64,000 bases of DNA, taken from the NCBI RefSeq assembly GCF_000971135.1, contig NZ_BBLW01000004.1, positions 248,001-312,000 on the forward strand, in the 5' to 3' direction. Under the pieces are notes generated by a model that ran no database searches, was not told the DNA's origin, and was given only the letters and a program-made list of their open reading frames with translations. How positions within the stretch are numbered: position 1 is the first letter of the stretch; the number at the start of each line of letters is the position of its first letter. Below are positions 8,772-17,030 of this stretch, one piece after another. The translations under genes and the position numbers were made by a program. Source of the DNA: Demequina phytophila. Lineage in GTDB: Bacteria; Actinomycetota; Actinomycetes; Actinomycetales; Demequinaceae.

Positions 8772-9449
8772 CTAGTCGCCGTTCTCGAAGCGGAAGCCCA
8801 TGCCCCGCACCGTCGTGATGAAGTGCGGCTGCGACGCGTCGTCGCCGAGCTTGCGGCGCAGCCACGACACGTGCATGTCCAGGGTCTTCGACGGGGCGCC
8901 CGGATCGGCGGCCCACACCTCACGCATGAGCGTGTCGCGCGACACCACCGAGCCCGCGTTGGTGACGAGCACCTGGAGCAGGTCGAACTCCTTGCCGCTC
9001 AGCTGCAGCTCGGTGCCGTCGAGGTAGGCGCGGTGGCCCGCGACGTCGATGCGCACGGCACCCGCCTCGATGTCCGCGCCGCTGTCGCTGCCCGTCCGGC
9101 GGCGCAGCAGGGCGCGCACGCGGGCGAGCAGCTCCGCGAGACGGAACGGCTTGGTCACGTAGTCGTCCGCGCCGGCGTCGAGCCCCACCACGAGGTCGAC
9201 CTCGTCCGCGCGAGCGGTCAGCATGAGGATGGGCACCTGCAGACCCTTGTCGCGGATGCGGCGGGCGACGTCGACGCCGTCGATGTCGGGCAGCCCCAGG
9301 TCAAGGATCACCAGGTCCGCGTCATCGGAAGCCCCGACCCCGCCCGCGCCGGTGCCATGCCACTCGACGTCGTACCCTTCCCTACCCAAAGCACGGGTCA
9401 AGGGTTCTGAAATGGTCGGGTCATCTTCGACCAAAACAATTCGCGTCAT
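8772..9449 (-). CDS. OmpR/PhoB-family response regulator
   Basis: 225 residues: receiver domain with the acidic pair VEDD (8-10), phosphoacceptor Asp50 in VILDLGLPD, and the switch Lys in TKPFRLAELL, followed by a winged-helix DNA-binding domain (LSGKEFDLLQVLV to VRGMGFRFEN). It is the partner of the adjacent kinase. ATG 9449 is preceded by TACTGT at 6 nt distance (minus strand 9456-9461) and no ribosome site, indicating a leaderless transcript. The target genes are not evident; the divergent neighbour is a large membrane protein. Confidence 0.95.
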   Translation of the reverse strand: MTRIVLVEDDPTISEPLTRALGREGYDVEWHGTGAGGVGASDDADLVILDLGLPDIDGVDVARRIRDKGLQVPILMLTARADEVDLVVGLDAGADDYVTKPFRLAELLARVRALLRRRTGSDSGADIEAGAVRIDVAGHRAYLDGTELQLSGKEFDLLQVLVTNAGSVVSRDTLMREVWAADPGAPSKTLDMHVSWLRRKLGDDASQPHFITTVRGMGFRFENGD

Positions 9450-9541
9450 GCAGACACAGTACCCGGGACCACGCACTTTGCAATGAACCCTCCGGCCGCG
9501 CCCGCGGGTCCGCGGCACGCTCGCGGATACGCTGGGTGGCC

Positions 9542-11659
9542 GTGACGCGACCCGCCCTCCGCCAGGCCGACGGCCAGGCCCTTCCCCGCCCTCGGGCGAC
9601 GCTCGTGACCGCTCCCGAGCGCATCGTCCTCGGGCTCGCCGTCCTGGCTCTCGCGGCGGGTCTGTGGGCGGCCGTGGGCCTGCACACGCCGTGGACGGTG
9701 CTCCCGACCGCCGCCGTGGGGATCGCCCTGGCATGGCGCGTGGTCCCCGCGCCCGCACGCGTGACCGCCTCGGACCGCCGGGGCGCGCTCATCGCCCTCG
9801 TGGGCGCGGGCGCGTGGGCGGTGGTCAACGCGATCATGTACGCCGAGTACCTCATCGTGGTCAGAGACCCGGGCTTCCTCACGCTCGCGGGGCTGTGGCT
9901 GGTGGACCACCCCGACTCCGACATCCCGTCGCTCGGCGCGATCGACGCGGCGAGCGTCGACGGCAGCGTGCTCGCGGACGCGTCGCAGGCATGGAACCTG
10001 CGGGGTGACGCGGTGCAGCCGCAGGGGGCACGCATGCTCTCGGCGCTCATCGCGACCGGCGGGTGGGTCGCGGGCGACGCGGGCGTGCTGATGTTCAACG
10101 TCCTGGTGGGCGCGGTCGGGATCCTCGCGGTGTACGTGCTGGCGCGCCGCATGCTGGGCCCGCTGGCCTCGCTCGCTCCCGCGGCCGCGGTCGCGGTCTC
10201 GGTGTCGCACATCGGGCTCTCCCGCGCGGCCTACACCGAGCCGCTCACGCTCGTGCTCGTGATCGCCGCGGCGCTGTGGCTGTGGCGCGGCGTCGAGGAC
10301 CGTCACGGCGGTGCCCTCGCTCTCGGCGCGGCCGCCTCCGGGGCGCTGTCGTTCGTCCGCATCGATGGCGCCGCGTACGCGGCCGGCCTGCTCGCGGCGA
10401 CGGTGCTGGCGCTCGCGCTCGTGCCGGGGTCGCGCGCTCGCCGCGCCGGCGCCGCCCTCGCCACGATCGCGGTGCAGGCGGCGCTCCTGTTCGCCGGCTA
10501 CGCGGCGCTGTGGCGGTGGAGCGAGGGTTATGCCGACCGGCTGGCGGACCAGGCGGTCACCCTGATGATCGGCTACGGGCTCCTCGCCGTCGCGCTCGGC
10601 CTGTGGGCGCTCACGTGGATCGGCGGCGGCGACCGCGTCGCCACCGGTGCCCGCGACCTGCTGGGCCGCCGCGGCGCGATCGGCGCGGGCGCCGCGGTGG
10701 CGGGGCTGCTGCTGGTGCTCGCGTCCCGCCCGCTGTGGATGACGGCGCACCGCGGCACCGACAACAGCGTCGACCAGTTCACCAACTCGGTGGTGGAGTC
10801 CTTCCAGTCCGCGCAGGGGCTCCCGATCGACCCGACGCGGACGTACGCCGAGCACACCGTCGCGTGGGTCAGCTACTACCTCACGTGGCCGCTCGTGCTG
10901 CTCGGCATCCTCGGCTTCGGGCTCGCGACCACCTGTGCGATCAGCCGCCGCCCCGGCTGGGCGCTGCTGCTCGGCGCGGTGCTTCCCACCTCTCTCCTCT
11001 ACTTCTGGAACCCCGAGGTGGTGCCCGACCAGCTCTGGGCGTTCCGTCGCTTCGAGCCCGCCACGCTGCCGGGGTTCGCGATCGCGGCGGCCGTGGCCGC
11101 GTGGTGGATCTCCGACCGGGTGAGACCCGCGTGGCGGGCCCGCTCGCGGCGCATCGCCGCGGGCGCCTTCGCGCTGCTGCCCCTCACCACGTGGGTCTCG
11201 ATCGCTCCCGGCTCGGACCTGCCCGTGTCCGCCGCGACGCCCGTGTTCGTGCGCGAGATGGGAGGCGCGTACTCCCAGCTCGAGGACCTGTGCGCGGTCG
11301 CGCCCGACCGGCCGATCGTCCTCGCGGGCACGTCCTCGCACTTCGGATCGCTGCGCGTGATGTGCGACGAGCCGACCGTCCTCGCTCTCGCGGCGCTCGA
11401 GCCCGACCAGGTGGCGCGGCTGGCGGAGGCGTGGGAGACCGCGCCGGTGGTCCTCACCCGCAATCCCGAGTGGTTCGAGTGGACCACGGAGCCGGCTCCC
11501 GTGGTCCAGTCCACCGTGAGGCAGGCGAGCTACGAGCTCCAGGGCATCCCCCGCACCTACTTCGACCGGTCGTACTCCTGGTACGCCGGCATCGTCGGGG
11601 AGGACGGCGTGCTCGAGCCCGTCGAGGCCGACGGCCGGGCCGTGGTCACCAGCCCCTAG
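9542..11659 (+). CDS. Large polytopic membrane protein, possible GT-C-type glycosyltransferase
   Basis: About 705 residues with many hydrophobic helices from ~25 to ~560 and a soluble C-terminal region of ~140 residues. I do not recognise a named family. The topology, an early extracellular loop rich in Asp (HPDSDIP, IDAASVDGS) and a soluble tail resemble GT-C enzymes using polyprenyl-phosphate sugars, but no diagnostic motif is clear, so that is inference. GTG at 9542 is preferred over GTG 9536 because TACGCT (9528-9533) lies 8 nt before it, the leaderless spacing seen elsewhere here. A TatA, lipobox or signal peptide is not seen. Confidence 0.8.
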   Translation: MTRPALRQADGQALPRPRATLVTAPERIVLGLAVLALAAGLWAAVGLHTPWTVLPTAAVGIALAWRVVPAPARVTASDRRGALIALVGAGAWAVVNAIMYAEYLIVVRDPGFLTLAGLWLVDHPDSDIPSLGAIDAASVDGSVLADASQAWNLRGDAVQPQGARMLSALIATGGWVAGDAGVLMFNVLVGAVGILAVYVLARRMLGPLASLAPAAAVAVSVSHIGLSRAAYTEPLTLVLVIAAALWLWRGVEDRHGGALALGAAASGALSFVRIDGAAYAAGLLAATVLALALVPGSRARRAGAALATIAVQAALLFAGYAALWRWSEGYADRLADQAVTLMIGYGLLAVALGLWALTWIGGGDRVATGARDLLGRRGAIGAGAAVAGLLLVLASRPLWMTAHRGTDNSVDQFTNSVVESFQSAQGLPIDPTRTYAEHTVAWVSYYLTWPLVLLGILGFGLATTCAISRRPGWALLLGAVLPTSLLYFWNPEVVPDQLWAFRRFEPATLPGFAIAAAVAAWWISDRVRPAWRARSRRIAAGAFALLPLTTWVSIAPGSDLPVSAATPVFVREMGGAYSQLEDLCAVAPDRPIVLAGTSSHFGSLRVMCDEPTVLALAALEPDQVARLAEAWETAPVVLTRNPEWFEWTTEPAPVVQSTVRQASYELQGIPRTYFDRSYSWYAGIVGEDGVLEPVEADGRAVVTSP

Positions 11660-11730
11660 CCGGCGCGCCGTCATCCCCGGGGCGTCCCGGGCCGCTGGAC
11701 TGGTCGCACGCGAGGCGATGACCTGGGCGG

Positions 11731-14610
11731 ATGATCCTCACCATCGAGGGCGTCGGCGACGTCGAGGTGACCCGCGGCACGCCGCTGGGAGCGCTGCTGG
11801 CGGCCGTGGACGCGCGCGCGGCCGTGTGGTGCGGGACCGCGCGCCTCGACGCGGATCACCGGGCGGGCGTCGCCCCGCTGCTCGACGCCGCGCGGCTCAC
11901 GGGTGCACCCGGGCGGGACGCCCCACCGCACGGCCGCCCGCACCTGCGCGTGGTGGCGGGTCCTGACGCGGGAGCCGCCGTCACGGCGGGCGACGGGGAC
12001 GCGGTGGTGGGCCGCGACGGCTCACCCGCGCTCGACGACCCCGCGCTGAGCCGCCGCCACGTCGCGCTCGACCCCCGCGGCCGCGTGCGCGACCTGGGCT
12101 CGCGCAACGGCACGGTGCTGGTGCGCGCGGGCCGCCGCAGGCGCCTCGGGCGGCTGCCCCGGCGCCTGCGCGACGGCGACATCCTGCTGGCGGGCGGGAG
12201 CGCGCTGCGGTGGGTGCCGGACGATGCCGCCGGGGGCGACCGCCCGTCCCCCGCCACCGCGCGGGGAGGCTCCTCCCACACGCGCCTCGCCCCGGCGATC
12301 GCGGGGATCGGCGGCGCGGCGGCGGGGGCGGCCGCGATCGGCGCCGCCACCGGGCGCTGGGCGATCGCCGCGGCGATGCTCGCCGCACCGGCGGCGATCG
12401 CGGCGGTGACGATCGCCCGGGGGCGTCGCGATGCCCGCACGCCCCCTGTGGGCCTCGAGGAGCTCGCGACGGTGCCGCTGCCCGTCGCCGTCGTCGGTGA
12501 TGCCCTCGCCTCCCGCGGCGTCGCCAGGGCCCTCGCCCTCGTGCGGGGCGTCGGCCTCGACGGCGCGCCCGGGGAGCCGTGGACGCGCTGGAGCGAGGAA
12601 CGGCTCCCCGCGGGGTCGGTGCGGATCCTCGCGCAGGGGCTTCCCCCACCGTCGGAGGCCCGCACCGTGATCGACGCGGACCGCGCCACCATCGCGGTCG
12701 ACGGGCGCTCGCGCGCGTGGCACGTCGCGGCGGTGTCCGGCGCGACAGCGGACGCGTGCGCCCGCGCCGCGGCGGCACGGCGCGAGCCGGGCCTGCCGAC
12801 GCTGCTCCGCTGGGGCGACCTGCCCCCTCCGACGGGCAGGATGGCGGTGAGCCTCGGCGTCGACCGGCGCGGCCCCGTCACGCTCGACCTCGACGCGGAT
12901 GGCCCGCATCTGCTGGTCGCCGGCACCACCGGCGCGGGGAAGTCGGCATTGCTCGAGACGCTCGTCGCGGCGCTCGCGCACGCGCACCCGCCGGAGTCGC
13001 TGGGTCTGGCGCTGGTCGATCTCAAGGGCGGCGCCGGCCTCGCGTCCTGCGCGTCGCTGCCTCACGTCCGCGGGATCCTCACCGACCTCGAACCCGGCTC
13101 CGCGCGGCGCATGCTCCTCGGGCTCGCGCACGAGCTGCGCGAGCGCAAGAGCGCGCTCGCGGACGCCCGGCTACCGTCGTGGGCGGCATGGGAGGCCGGC
13201 GGCGGGGCGCCCGCACGGCTGCTCGTCGTGGTGGACGAGTTCCAGGAGCTCGGCGCCCTCGATCCCGGCCTGCTGCCGGAGCTCGCACGCCTCGCCGCGC
13301 AGGGCAGGTCGCTCGGCGTGCACCTCGTGCTGGCGACGCAGCGACCTGCGGGGGCGGTGTCGCCCCAGATCCGCGCCAACGTGGGCGCCGTGCTCGCGCT
13401 GCGCACCGCGACGGTCGCGGAGTCGCACGACCTGCTCGGCGACGGCGCGGCGGCCGCGCTTCCCGGCGCCGTGCCCGGCCGGGCGATCCTCGACTCGCCA
13501 CGCGGACGCACCACGCTGCAGACGGCGCTGGCGCTCGCGGATCCGCTGCCACCGGTGCGGCGCGTGGGTCACGTCCTCCCCGCGGGGCGGACGGTGGCGG
13601 ACCTGGCGGCGGCACGGTGGCGCGACCACGGGCGTCCCGACCCGCTGTGGTGGCCCGCTCTCGGCCCCGAGACGGAGGCGCCCGCGGGCGGCTTCGGGTG
13701 GATCGACCTGCCGGAGACACGCACCAGGACGCCGCTCGCCTGGGATCCGGACGCCGGGCCGCTGCTGGTGGTGGGACCGCGCGGCTCGGGCCGGTCCACC
13801 GCGCTCGACGCCGTCGCGGCCGCCGTCGCCGGCGCGGTGCGACTCCCCGACGACCCGCGCGAGGCGGTCCGCACGCTCACGCTCGCCGCCACCGCGGAGC
13901 GGCCCGCCGCCCTGCTCATCGACGACGCCGACATCGTGACGGGCCGCCTCGAGCCGCTGCTGCGCGGCGCATCGCAGGTGCTCGAGGACGTCGCGCGGGT
14001 GGTGCCGGTGGCGCTCTCCTGCGGGCCCGGCTGGGGCGCCCGGTGGGCGGCTCGGGCCGGCGCCCGCGTGGTGCTGGCCGGGCTGGACCGCATCGAGCAG
14101 CAGCTGTGGGGCGTGCCCCTCCCGCTCGTGGGCCTCGAACCGGCTCCCGGTCGCGGCGTCGCGGTGACGCCCCGTGCAAGCGGCGAGTGCCGCATCGTGC
14201 CGCTGCCGCGGCCCCCGACGCGTGAGCTCGTACGACCGCTGACGTGCGGCCCCGACCTTCCCGCCGACGCGGTCGGCGTGGTGGGCGACGATGCCCGCCC
14301 GCTGCGCCTGCCCCGCGACGGCGTCACCGTGGTCGGCCCGCCCGGCCCGGCGCGCGATACCCTGCGCGCGGAGCTCGCGGCGTGGGGGATCCGCGCCGCG
14401 GTCGCGACGGCCCCTACGGGAGCAGCGGTCGAGATCATCGTGGAGCCCGCCCCGGCGCGGCTGCGGGAGCTCGGCATCCTCGCACCGCCGGGCCTCACGG
14501 ACGCGTCGCCGCCACCCGGCCGGGTGCTCGTGAGACGAGGAGACCGGATCGAGGCCGCGCAGCTGAGGCGTCCGCCCCCGGACGCGCGGGCGACGTCAGC
14601 CGTCGCGTGA
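11731..14610 (+). CDS. FHA-domain FtsK/SpoIIIE ATPase with EssC/EccC-like architecture (orphan)
   Basis: 959 residues. An FHA domain at ~72-163 has the phosphothreonine-binding pattern GRDGS, SRRHV and SRNGTVL. Two membrane spans follow at ~187-229. Then come three P-loop modules: D1 with a full Walker A (GTTGAGKS, ~397-404) and Walker B (VVVDEFQE, ~499-506) plus an ATQRP sensor loop; D2 with GPRGSGRS (~681), where the P-loop Lys is Arg; and D3 with GPPGPAR, clearly degenerate. This order matches the type VII secretion motors EssC/EccC, in which D1 drives export. No WXG100 protein, EccB/D/E or mycosin gene is within the window, so partners are unknown. The last 15 bp overlap the convergent gene. 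Confidence 0.88.
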   Translation: MILTIEGVGDVEVTRGTPLGALLAAVDARAAVWCGTARLDADHRAGVAPLLDAARLTGAPGRDAPPHGRPHLRVVAGPDAGAAVTAGDGDAVVGRDGSPALDDPALSRRHVALDPRGRVRDLGSRNGTVLVRAGRRRRLGRLPRRLRDGDILLAGGSALRWVPDDAAGGDRPSPATARGGSSHTRLAPAIAGIGGAAAGAAAIGAATGRWAIAAAMLAAPAAIAAVTIARGRRDARTPPVGLEELATVPLPVAVVGDALASRGVARALALVRGVGLDGAPGEPWTRWSEERLPAGSVRILAQGLPPPSEARTVIDADRATIAVDGRSRAWHVAAVSGATADACARAAAARREPGLPTLLRWGDLPPPTGRMAVSLGVDRRGPVTLDLDADGPHLLVAGTTGAGKSALLETLVAALAHAHPPESLGLALVDLKGGAGLASCASLPHVRGILTDLEPGSARRMLLGLAHELRERKSALADARLPSWAAWEAGGGAPARLLVVVDEFQELGALDPGLLPELARLAAQGRSLGVHLVLATQRPAGAVSPQIRANVGAVLALRTATVAESHDLLGDGAAAALPGAVPGRAILDSPRGRTTLQTALALADPLPPVRRVGHVLPAGRTVADLAAARWRDHGRPDPLWWPALGPETEAPAGGFGWIDLPETRTRTPLAWDPDAGPLLVVGPRGSGRSTALDAVAAAVAGAVRLPDDPREAVRTLTLAATAERPAALLIDDADIVTGRLEPLLRGASQVLEDVARVVPVALSCGPGWGARWAARAGARVVLAGLDRIEQQLWGVPLPLVGLEPAPGRGVAVTPRASGECRIVPLPRPPTRELVRPLTCGPDLPADAVGVVGDDARPLRLPRDGVTVVGPPGPARDTLRAELAAWGIRAAVATAPTGAAVEIIVEPAPARLRELGILAPPGLTDASPPPGRVLVRRGDRIEAAQLRRPPPDARATSAVA

Positions 14611-15009
14611 CGCCCGCATGGCCGGCCTGCCCGCCACCAGCACCGCGATGCCCGCCGCGATCCCCAGGACCGCGAGAGGCACCCCGAGCGCCGGGCTCAC
14701 CCCCATGAGGTTGATGCCTGCAAGGGTCTGCAGCGCCTGCCAGGTCAGCGCGGCGCTCACGGCCCAGCGCGCGCCCCGGTCGAGCGCCCGAGCCACCAGG
14801 AACAGGCCCACCGCGGTCAGCCCGCAGAAGGCGGCCAGACCGGCCGCGAATGCGGGCTCAGGCAGGGAGAACGCGTGGATGCCGTAGGCTGTCGCGGCGA
14901 CGGCCAACGCGACCGCCTCGAGCGCCACGCCCGCGGCCGCCACCCTCGCGCGGACCCGTTCCGGATCGCCGTCGCGCCGGGACCTCGGCCCCTTGTCAGC
15001 GTCCGTCAC
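14596..15009 (-). CDS. Small four-helix membrane protein of unknown function
   Basis: 137 residues: a charged N-terminus (KGPRSRRDGDPERVRARV) followed by four hydrophobic helices and a short basic tail. No known domain is recognised; similar small integral membrane proteins are common in actinobacteria next to whiB1, but I infer no function. The GTG at 15009 is preceded by AAAGGGGG at a spacing of 4 nt. Its 3' end overlaps that of the FtsK/SpoIIIE gene tail to tail. It diverges from whiB1 across a 174-bp region that holds promoters. Confidence 0.75.
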   Translation of the reverse strand: MTDADKGPRSRRDGDPERVRARVAAAGVALEAVALAVAATAYGIHAFSLPEPAFAAGLAAFCGLTAVGLFLVARALDRGARWAVSAALTWQALQTLAGINLMGVSPALGVPLAVLGIAAGIAVLVAGRPAMRASRDG

Positions 15010-15054
15010 GACGCCCCCTTTCCGCCTTGTGAGCGAACCCACAGGAAACACCTC

Positions 15055-15183
15055 TTGAAACATGTTCGTTACTTGTGCGAATCTTAAGGAAGTCTGAACG
15101 CGACGGAGCGACGAACCCCCTGTGATCCATGGGCTCCGTCGCGTCGTCACACCCCCCCCGCTATCCCCCCCCAAGGAGACCCC
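15055..15183 (+). promoter_or_regulatory. whiB1 promoter and structured leader
   Basis: A plausible promoter has TTGAAA at 15055-15060 and GAATCT at 15079-15084 (18-bp spacer), giving a leader of about 90 nt. The leader contains a 12-bp stem (ACGCGACGGAGC 15098-15109 with its exact complement 15133-15144, 23-nt loop) and then two runs of eight C separated by a few bases just before the AAGGAG ribosome site. The C-rich tract and hairpin could act on translation or mRNA stability. Confidence 0.5.
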
Positions 15184-15438
15184 ATGGATTGGCGCACCAG
15201 CGCAGCATGCCTCGAAGTCGATGACCCGGAGCTCTTCTTCCCCGTCGGCAACACCGGCCCGGCCCTCCTGCAGATCGAGAAGGCCAAGACGGTGTGCCAG
15301 CGCTGCACCGTGCGTGACACGTGCCTGCAGTGGGCGATGGAGCACAACCAGGACTCCGGTGTCTGGGGCGGGCTGTCCGAGGACGAGCGCCGCTCGCTGA
15401 AGCGCCGCGCTGCCCGCGCGCGCCGCGCCGCCAAGTAG
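15184..15438 (+). CDS. whiB1: WhiB-family iron-sulfur regulator, WhiB1 type
   Basis: 84 residues, the usual WhiB1 size. MDWRTSAACL carries the first cluster Cys; CQRCTVRDTC supplies the other three; SGVWGGLSEDERRSLKRR is the turn and basic DNA-contact tail. In M. tuberculosis WhiB1 is essential, carries a nitric-oxide-sensitive [4Fe-4S] cluster and binds the primary sigma factor; the same role is inferred. The ATG follows AAGGAGACCCC. The neighbour across the terminator is pdtaS, as in M. tuberculosis (Rv3219/Rv3220c). Confidence 0.95.
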   Translation: MDWRTSAACLEVDDPELFFPVGNTGPALLQIEKAKTVCQRCTVRDTCLQWAMEHNQDSGVWGGLSEDERRSLKRRAARARRAAK

Positions 15439-15450
15439 CACCCCCGCGTC

Positions 15451-15478
15451 GAGGCCCCGTCCGGATGGACGGGGCCTC
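15451..15478. terminator. Bidirectional terminator between whiB1 and pdtaS
   Basis: GAGGCCCCGTCC, a 4-nt loop (GGAT), and the exact complementary arm make a 12-bp GC-rich hairpin 12 bp after the whiB1 stop. The convergent pdtaS gene ends 26 bp further on, so it can serve both strands. Confidence 0.85.
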
Positions 15479-15503
15479 GTGCTGTCCGGGGAGCGCACCA
15501 CCG

Positions 15504-16967
15504 CTACAGGCGCGGGTCGGAGACGCGCTCCTCCACGCTCACGCGCAGGTCCACCACGGACCCGTGCTCGACCTTGGTCCACTCGATCGAGCCGGACAGC
15601 TCGTTCTGCACGAGCGTGCGGACGATCTGCGATCCGAGACCCGACGGCTCGACGGCGATGCCCACGCCGTCGTCGGAGATGCGGACATGCAGGCGACGGT
15701 CGTCGCGGTCCGCGTGCACCGTGATGGTGCCCTGCGCCCTGCCCGCGAAGCCGTGCTCGACCGCGTTGGTGATGAGCTCGGTGATGACCAGCGCCAGCGA
15801 GGACGCGTACTGGGCCGGGATGAGCCCGAACTCGCCGGTGTTGATGATGCGGACCTGCGTGTCGGGCGACGCCACCTCGGCCGCCATCCGGATGGACCGC
15901 GACACCAGCTCGTCGAAGTTGACCAGCTCGTCGAGCGTGCCCGAGAGCGTCTCGTGCACCAGCGCGATGGTCGCCACCCGTCGCATCGCCTCCGCGAGCG
16001 CCTCCTTGGCCTCCGGCGCCTGCACGCGACGCGACTGCAGCCGCAGCAGCGCCGCCACCGTCTGGAGGTTGTTCTTCACGCGGTGGTGGATCTCGCGGAT
16101 GGTGGCGTCCTTGGTCACGAGCTCGCGCTCGCGGCGGCGCAGGTCCGACACGTCGCGGCACAGCAGCACCGCGCCCACCCGTGCTCCGTGCTCGGACACG
16201 GGGATCGCGCGAAGCGACAGCGCGGCGCCGTTGGCCTCGAGGTCCGTGCGCCATGCGGCGCGGCCGGCCACCACCATCGCCAGGGTCTCGTCGACGAGGC
16301 CCTGGTCCTCGAGCAGCTCGCTCGTCACCCGCGGCAGCGACTTGTTCATGAGCGAGCCGTGCACGCCCAGGCGGTGGAAGCAGGACAGCGCGTTGGGAGA
16401 CGCGTAGGTGACGTGGCCCACCGCGTCGAGGCGGAGCACCCCGTCGCCCACGCGCGGGGCGCCGCGTCGCGGCCCCGTGATCGAGGTGCGGACGGGGAAC
16501 TCGCCGCGCGTCACCATGCGGAGCAGGTCGTCCGCCGCACCCTTGTAGTTGAGCTCGAGCCGGCTGGAGGACCGCGACACCGCCTGCGACACCTCGCGCG
16601 TCATCACCGCGATGACGCGGCCGTTCAACACGACCGGCAGCGCGTCCTCGCGCACCGCGTAGGTCTCGTCCCAGCGCGGCTCGCGCGAGCCGACGATCGC
16701 GCGCTCCTCGAGAGCGCGACGCAGATGGGCGACACGACCCTCCGCGGCCTTGCTGCCGACGACGTCGTCGAGATGGACGGTCGGACCCGTCGAGGGACGG
16801 CACTGCGCGACCGCCACGAACCCGTCCTCGTCCTGGCGCCACAGGACGAGGTCGGCGAACGACAGGTCCGCGATGATCTGCCAGTCGGAGACCAGCAGGC
16901 CCAACCACTCGGCCTCCGCATCCGTGATGGGGCCGTGTTCCTCGATGGTGTCGCGCAGAGTTGCCAC
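15504..16967 (-). CDS. pdtaS: PdtaS-type cytosolic sensor histidine kinase
   Basis: 487 residues without membrane spans: an N-terminal GAF-like region (~1-150), a PAS-like region (~165-290), then a HisKA_2 module with REIHHRVKNNLQT (His294/His295) and a HATPase_c domain (ELITNAVEHG, DDGVGI, GLGSQIV). It matches PdtaS (Rv3220c), which phosphorylates the RNA-binding antiterminator PdtaR; PdtaR is not in this window. The GTG at 16967 follows TAGGCT by 7 nt (minus strand 16975-16980), so the mRNA is probably leaderless. In the family, signals reported include nitric oxide and copper; here no ligand can be read from sequence. Confidence 0.94.
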   Translation of the reverse strand: MATLRDTIEEHGPITDAEAEWLGLLVSDWQIIADLSFADLVLWRQDEDGFVAVAQCRPSTGPTVHLDDVVGSKAAEGRVAHLRRALEERAIVGSREPRWDETYAVREDALPVVLNGRVIAVMTREVSQAVSRSSSRLELNYKGAADDLLRMVTRGEFPVRTSITGPRRGAPRVGDGVLRLDAVGHVTYASPNALSCFHRLGVHGSLMNKSLPRVTSELLEDQGLVDETLAMVVAGRAAWRTDLEANGAALSLRAIPVSEHGARVGAVLLCRDVSDLRRRERELVTKDATIREIHHRVKNNLQTVAALLRLQSRRVQAPEAKEALAEAMRRVATIALVHETLSGTLDELVNFDELVSRSIRMAAEVASPDTQVRIINTGEFGLIPAQYASSLALVITELITNAVEHGFAGRAQGTITVHADRDDRRLHVRISDDGVGIAVEPSGLGSQIVRTLVQNELSGSIEWTKVEHGSVVDLRVSVEERVSDPRL

Positions 16968-17012
16968 GGGTACCAGCCTAGAGCCGCCCCGGCGGCGCGA
17001 TAGCCTGAGCGC
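16968..17012. promoter_or_regulatory. Divergent leaderless promoters of pdtaS and the DUF2505-crcB operon
   Basis: TAGGCT on the minus strand (16975-16980) is 7 nt from the pdtaS GTG. TAGCCT on the plus strand (17001-17006) is 6 nt from an ATG at 17013 that opens a five-codon ORF. The two -10 boxes are 20 bp apart. Confidence 0.6.
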
Positions 17013-17030
17013 ATGGGGGTGGACCGGTGA
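17013..17030 (+). CDS. Five-codon leaderless mini-ORF (MGVDR) coupled to the DUF2505 gene
   Basis: ATG 17013 lies 6 nt after a TAGCCT -10 box, the leaderless spacing used by at least a dozen genes here. The ORF reads five codons and stops with a TGA (17028-17030) that overlaps the GTG of the DUF2505 gene in the arrangement GTGA. No ribosome site precedes that GTG, so ribosomes loaded on the mini-ORF may re-initiate on it. It may simply be that the GTG is used directly; the peptide itself is unlikely to have a function. Confidence 0.4.
   Translation: MGVDR

Noticed and set aside
11731..15009. Complete type VII secretion locus
   Set aside because: Small frames around the ATPase gene were inspected; none has a WxG motif or EccB/D/E features.
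15122..15152. CRP/Cmr site upstream of whiB1 (TGTGA ... TCACA)
   Set aside because: The half sites are 17 bp apart; the family needs about 6 bp.
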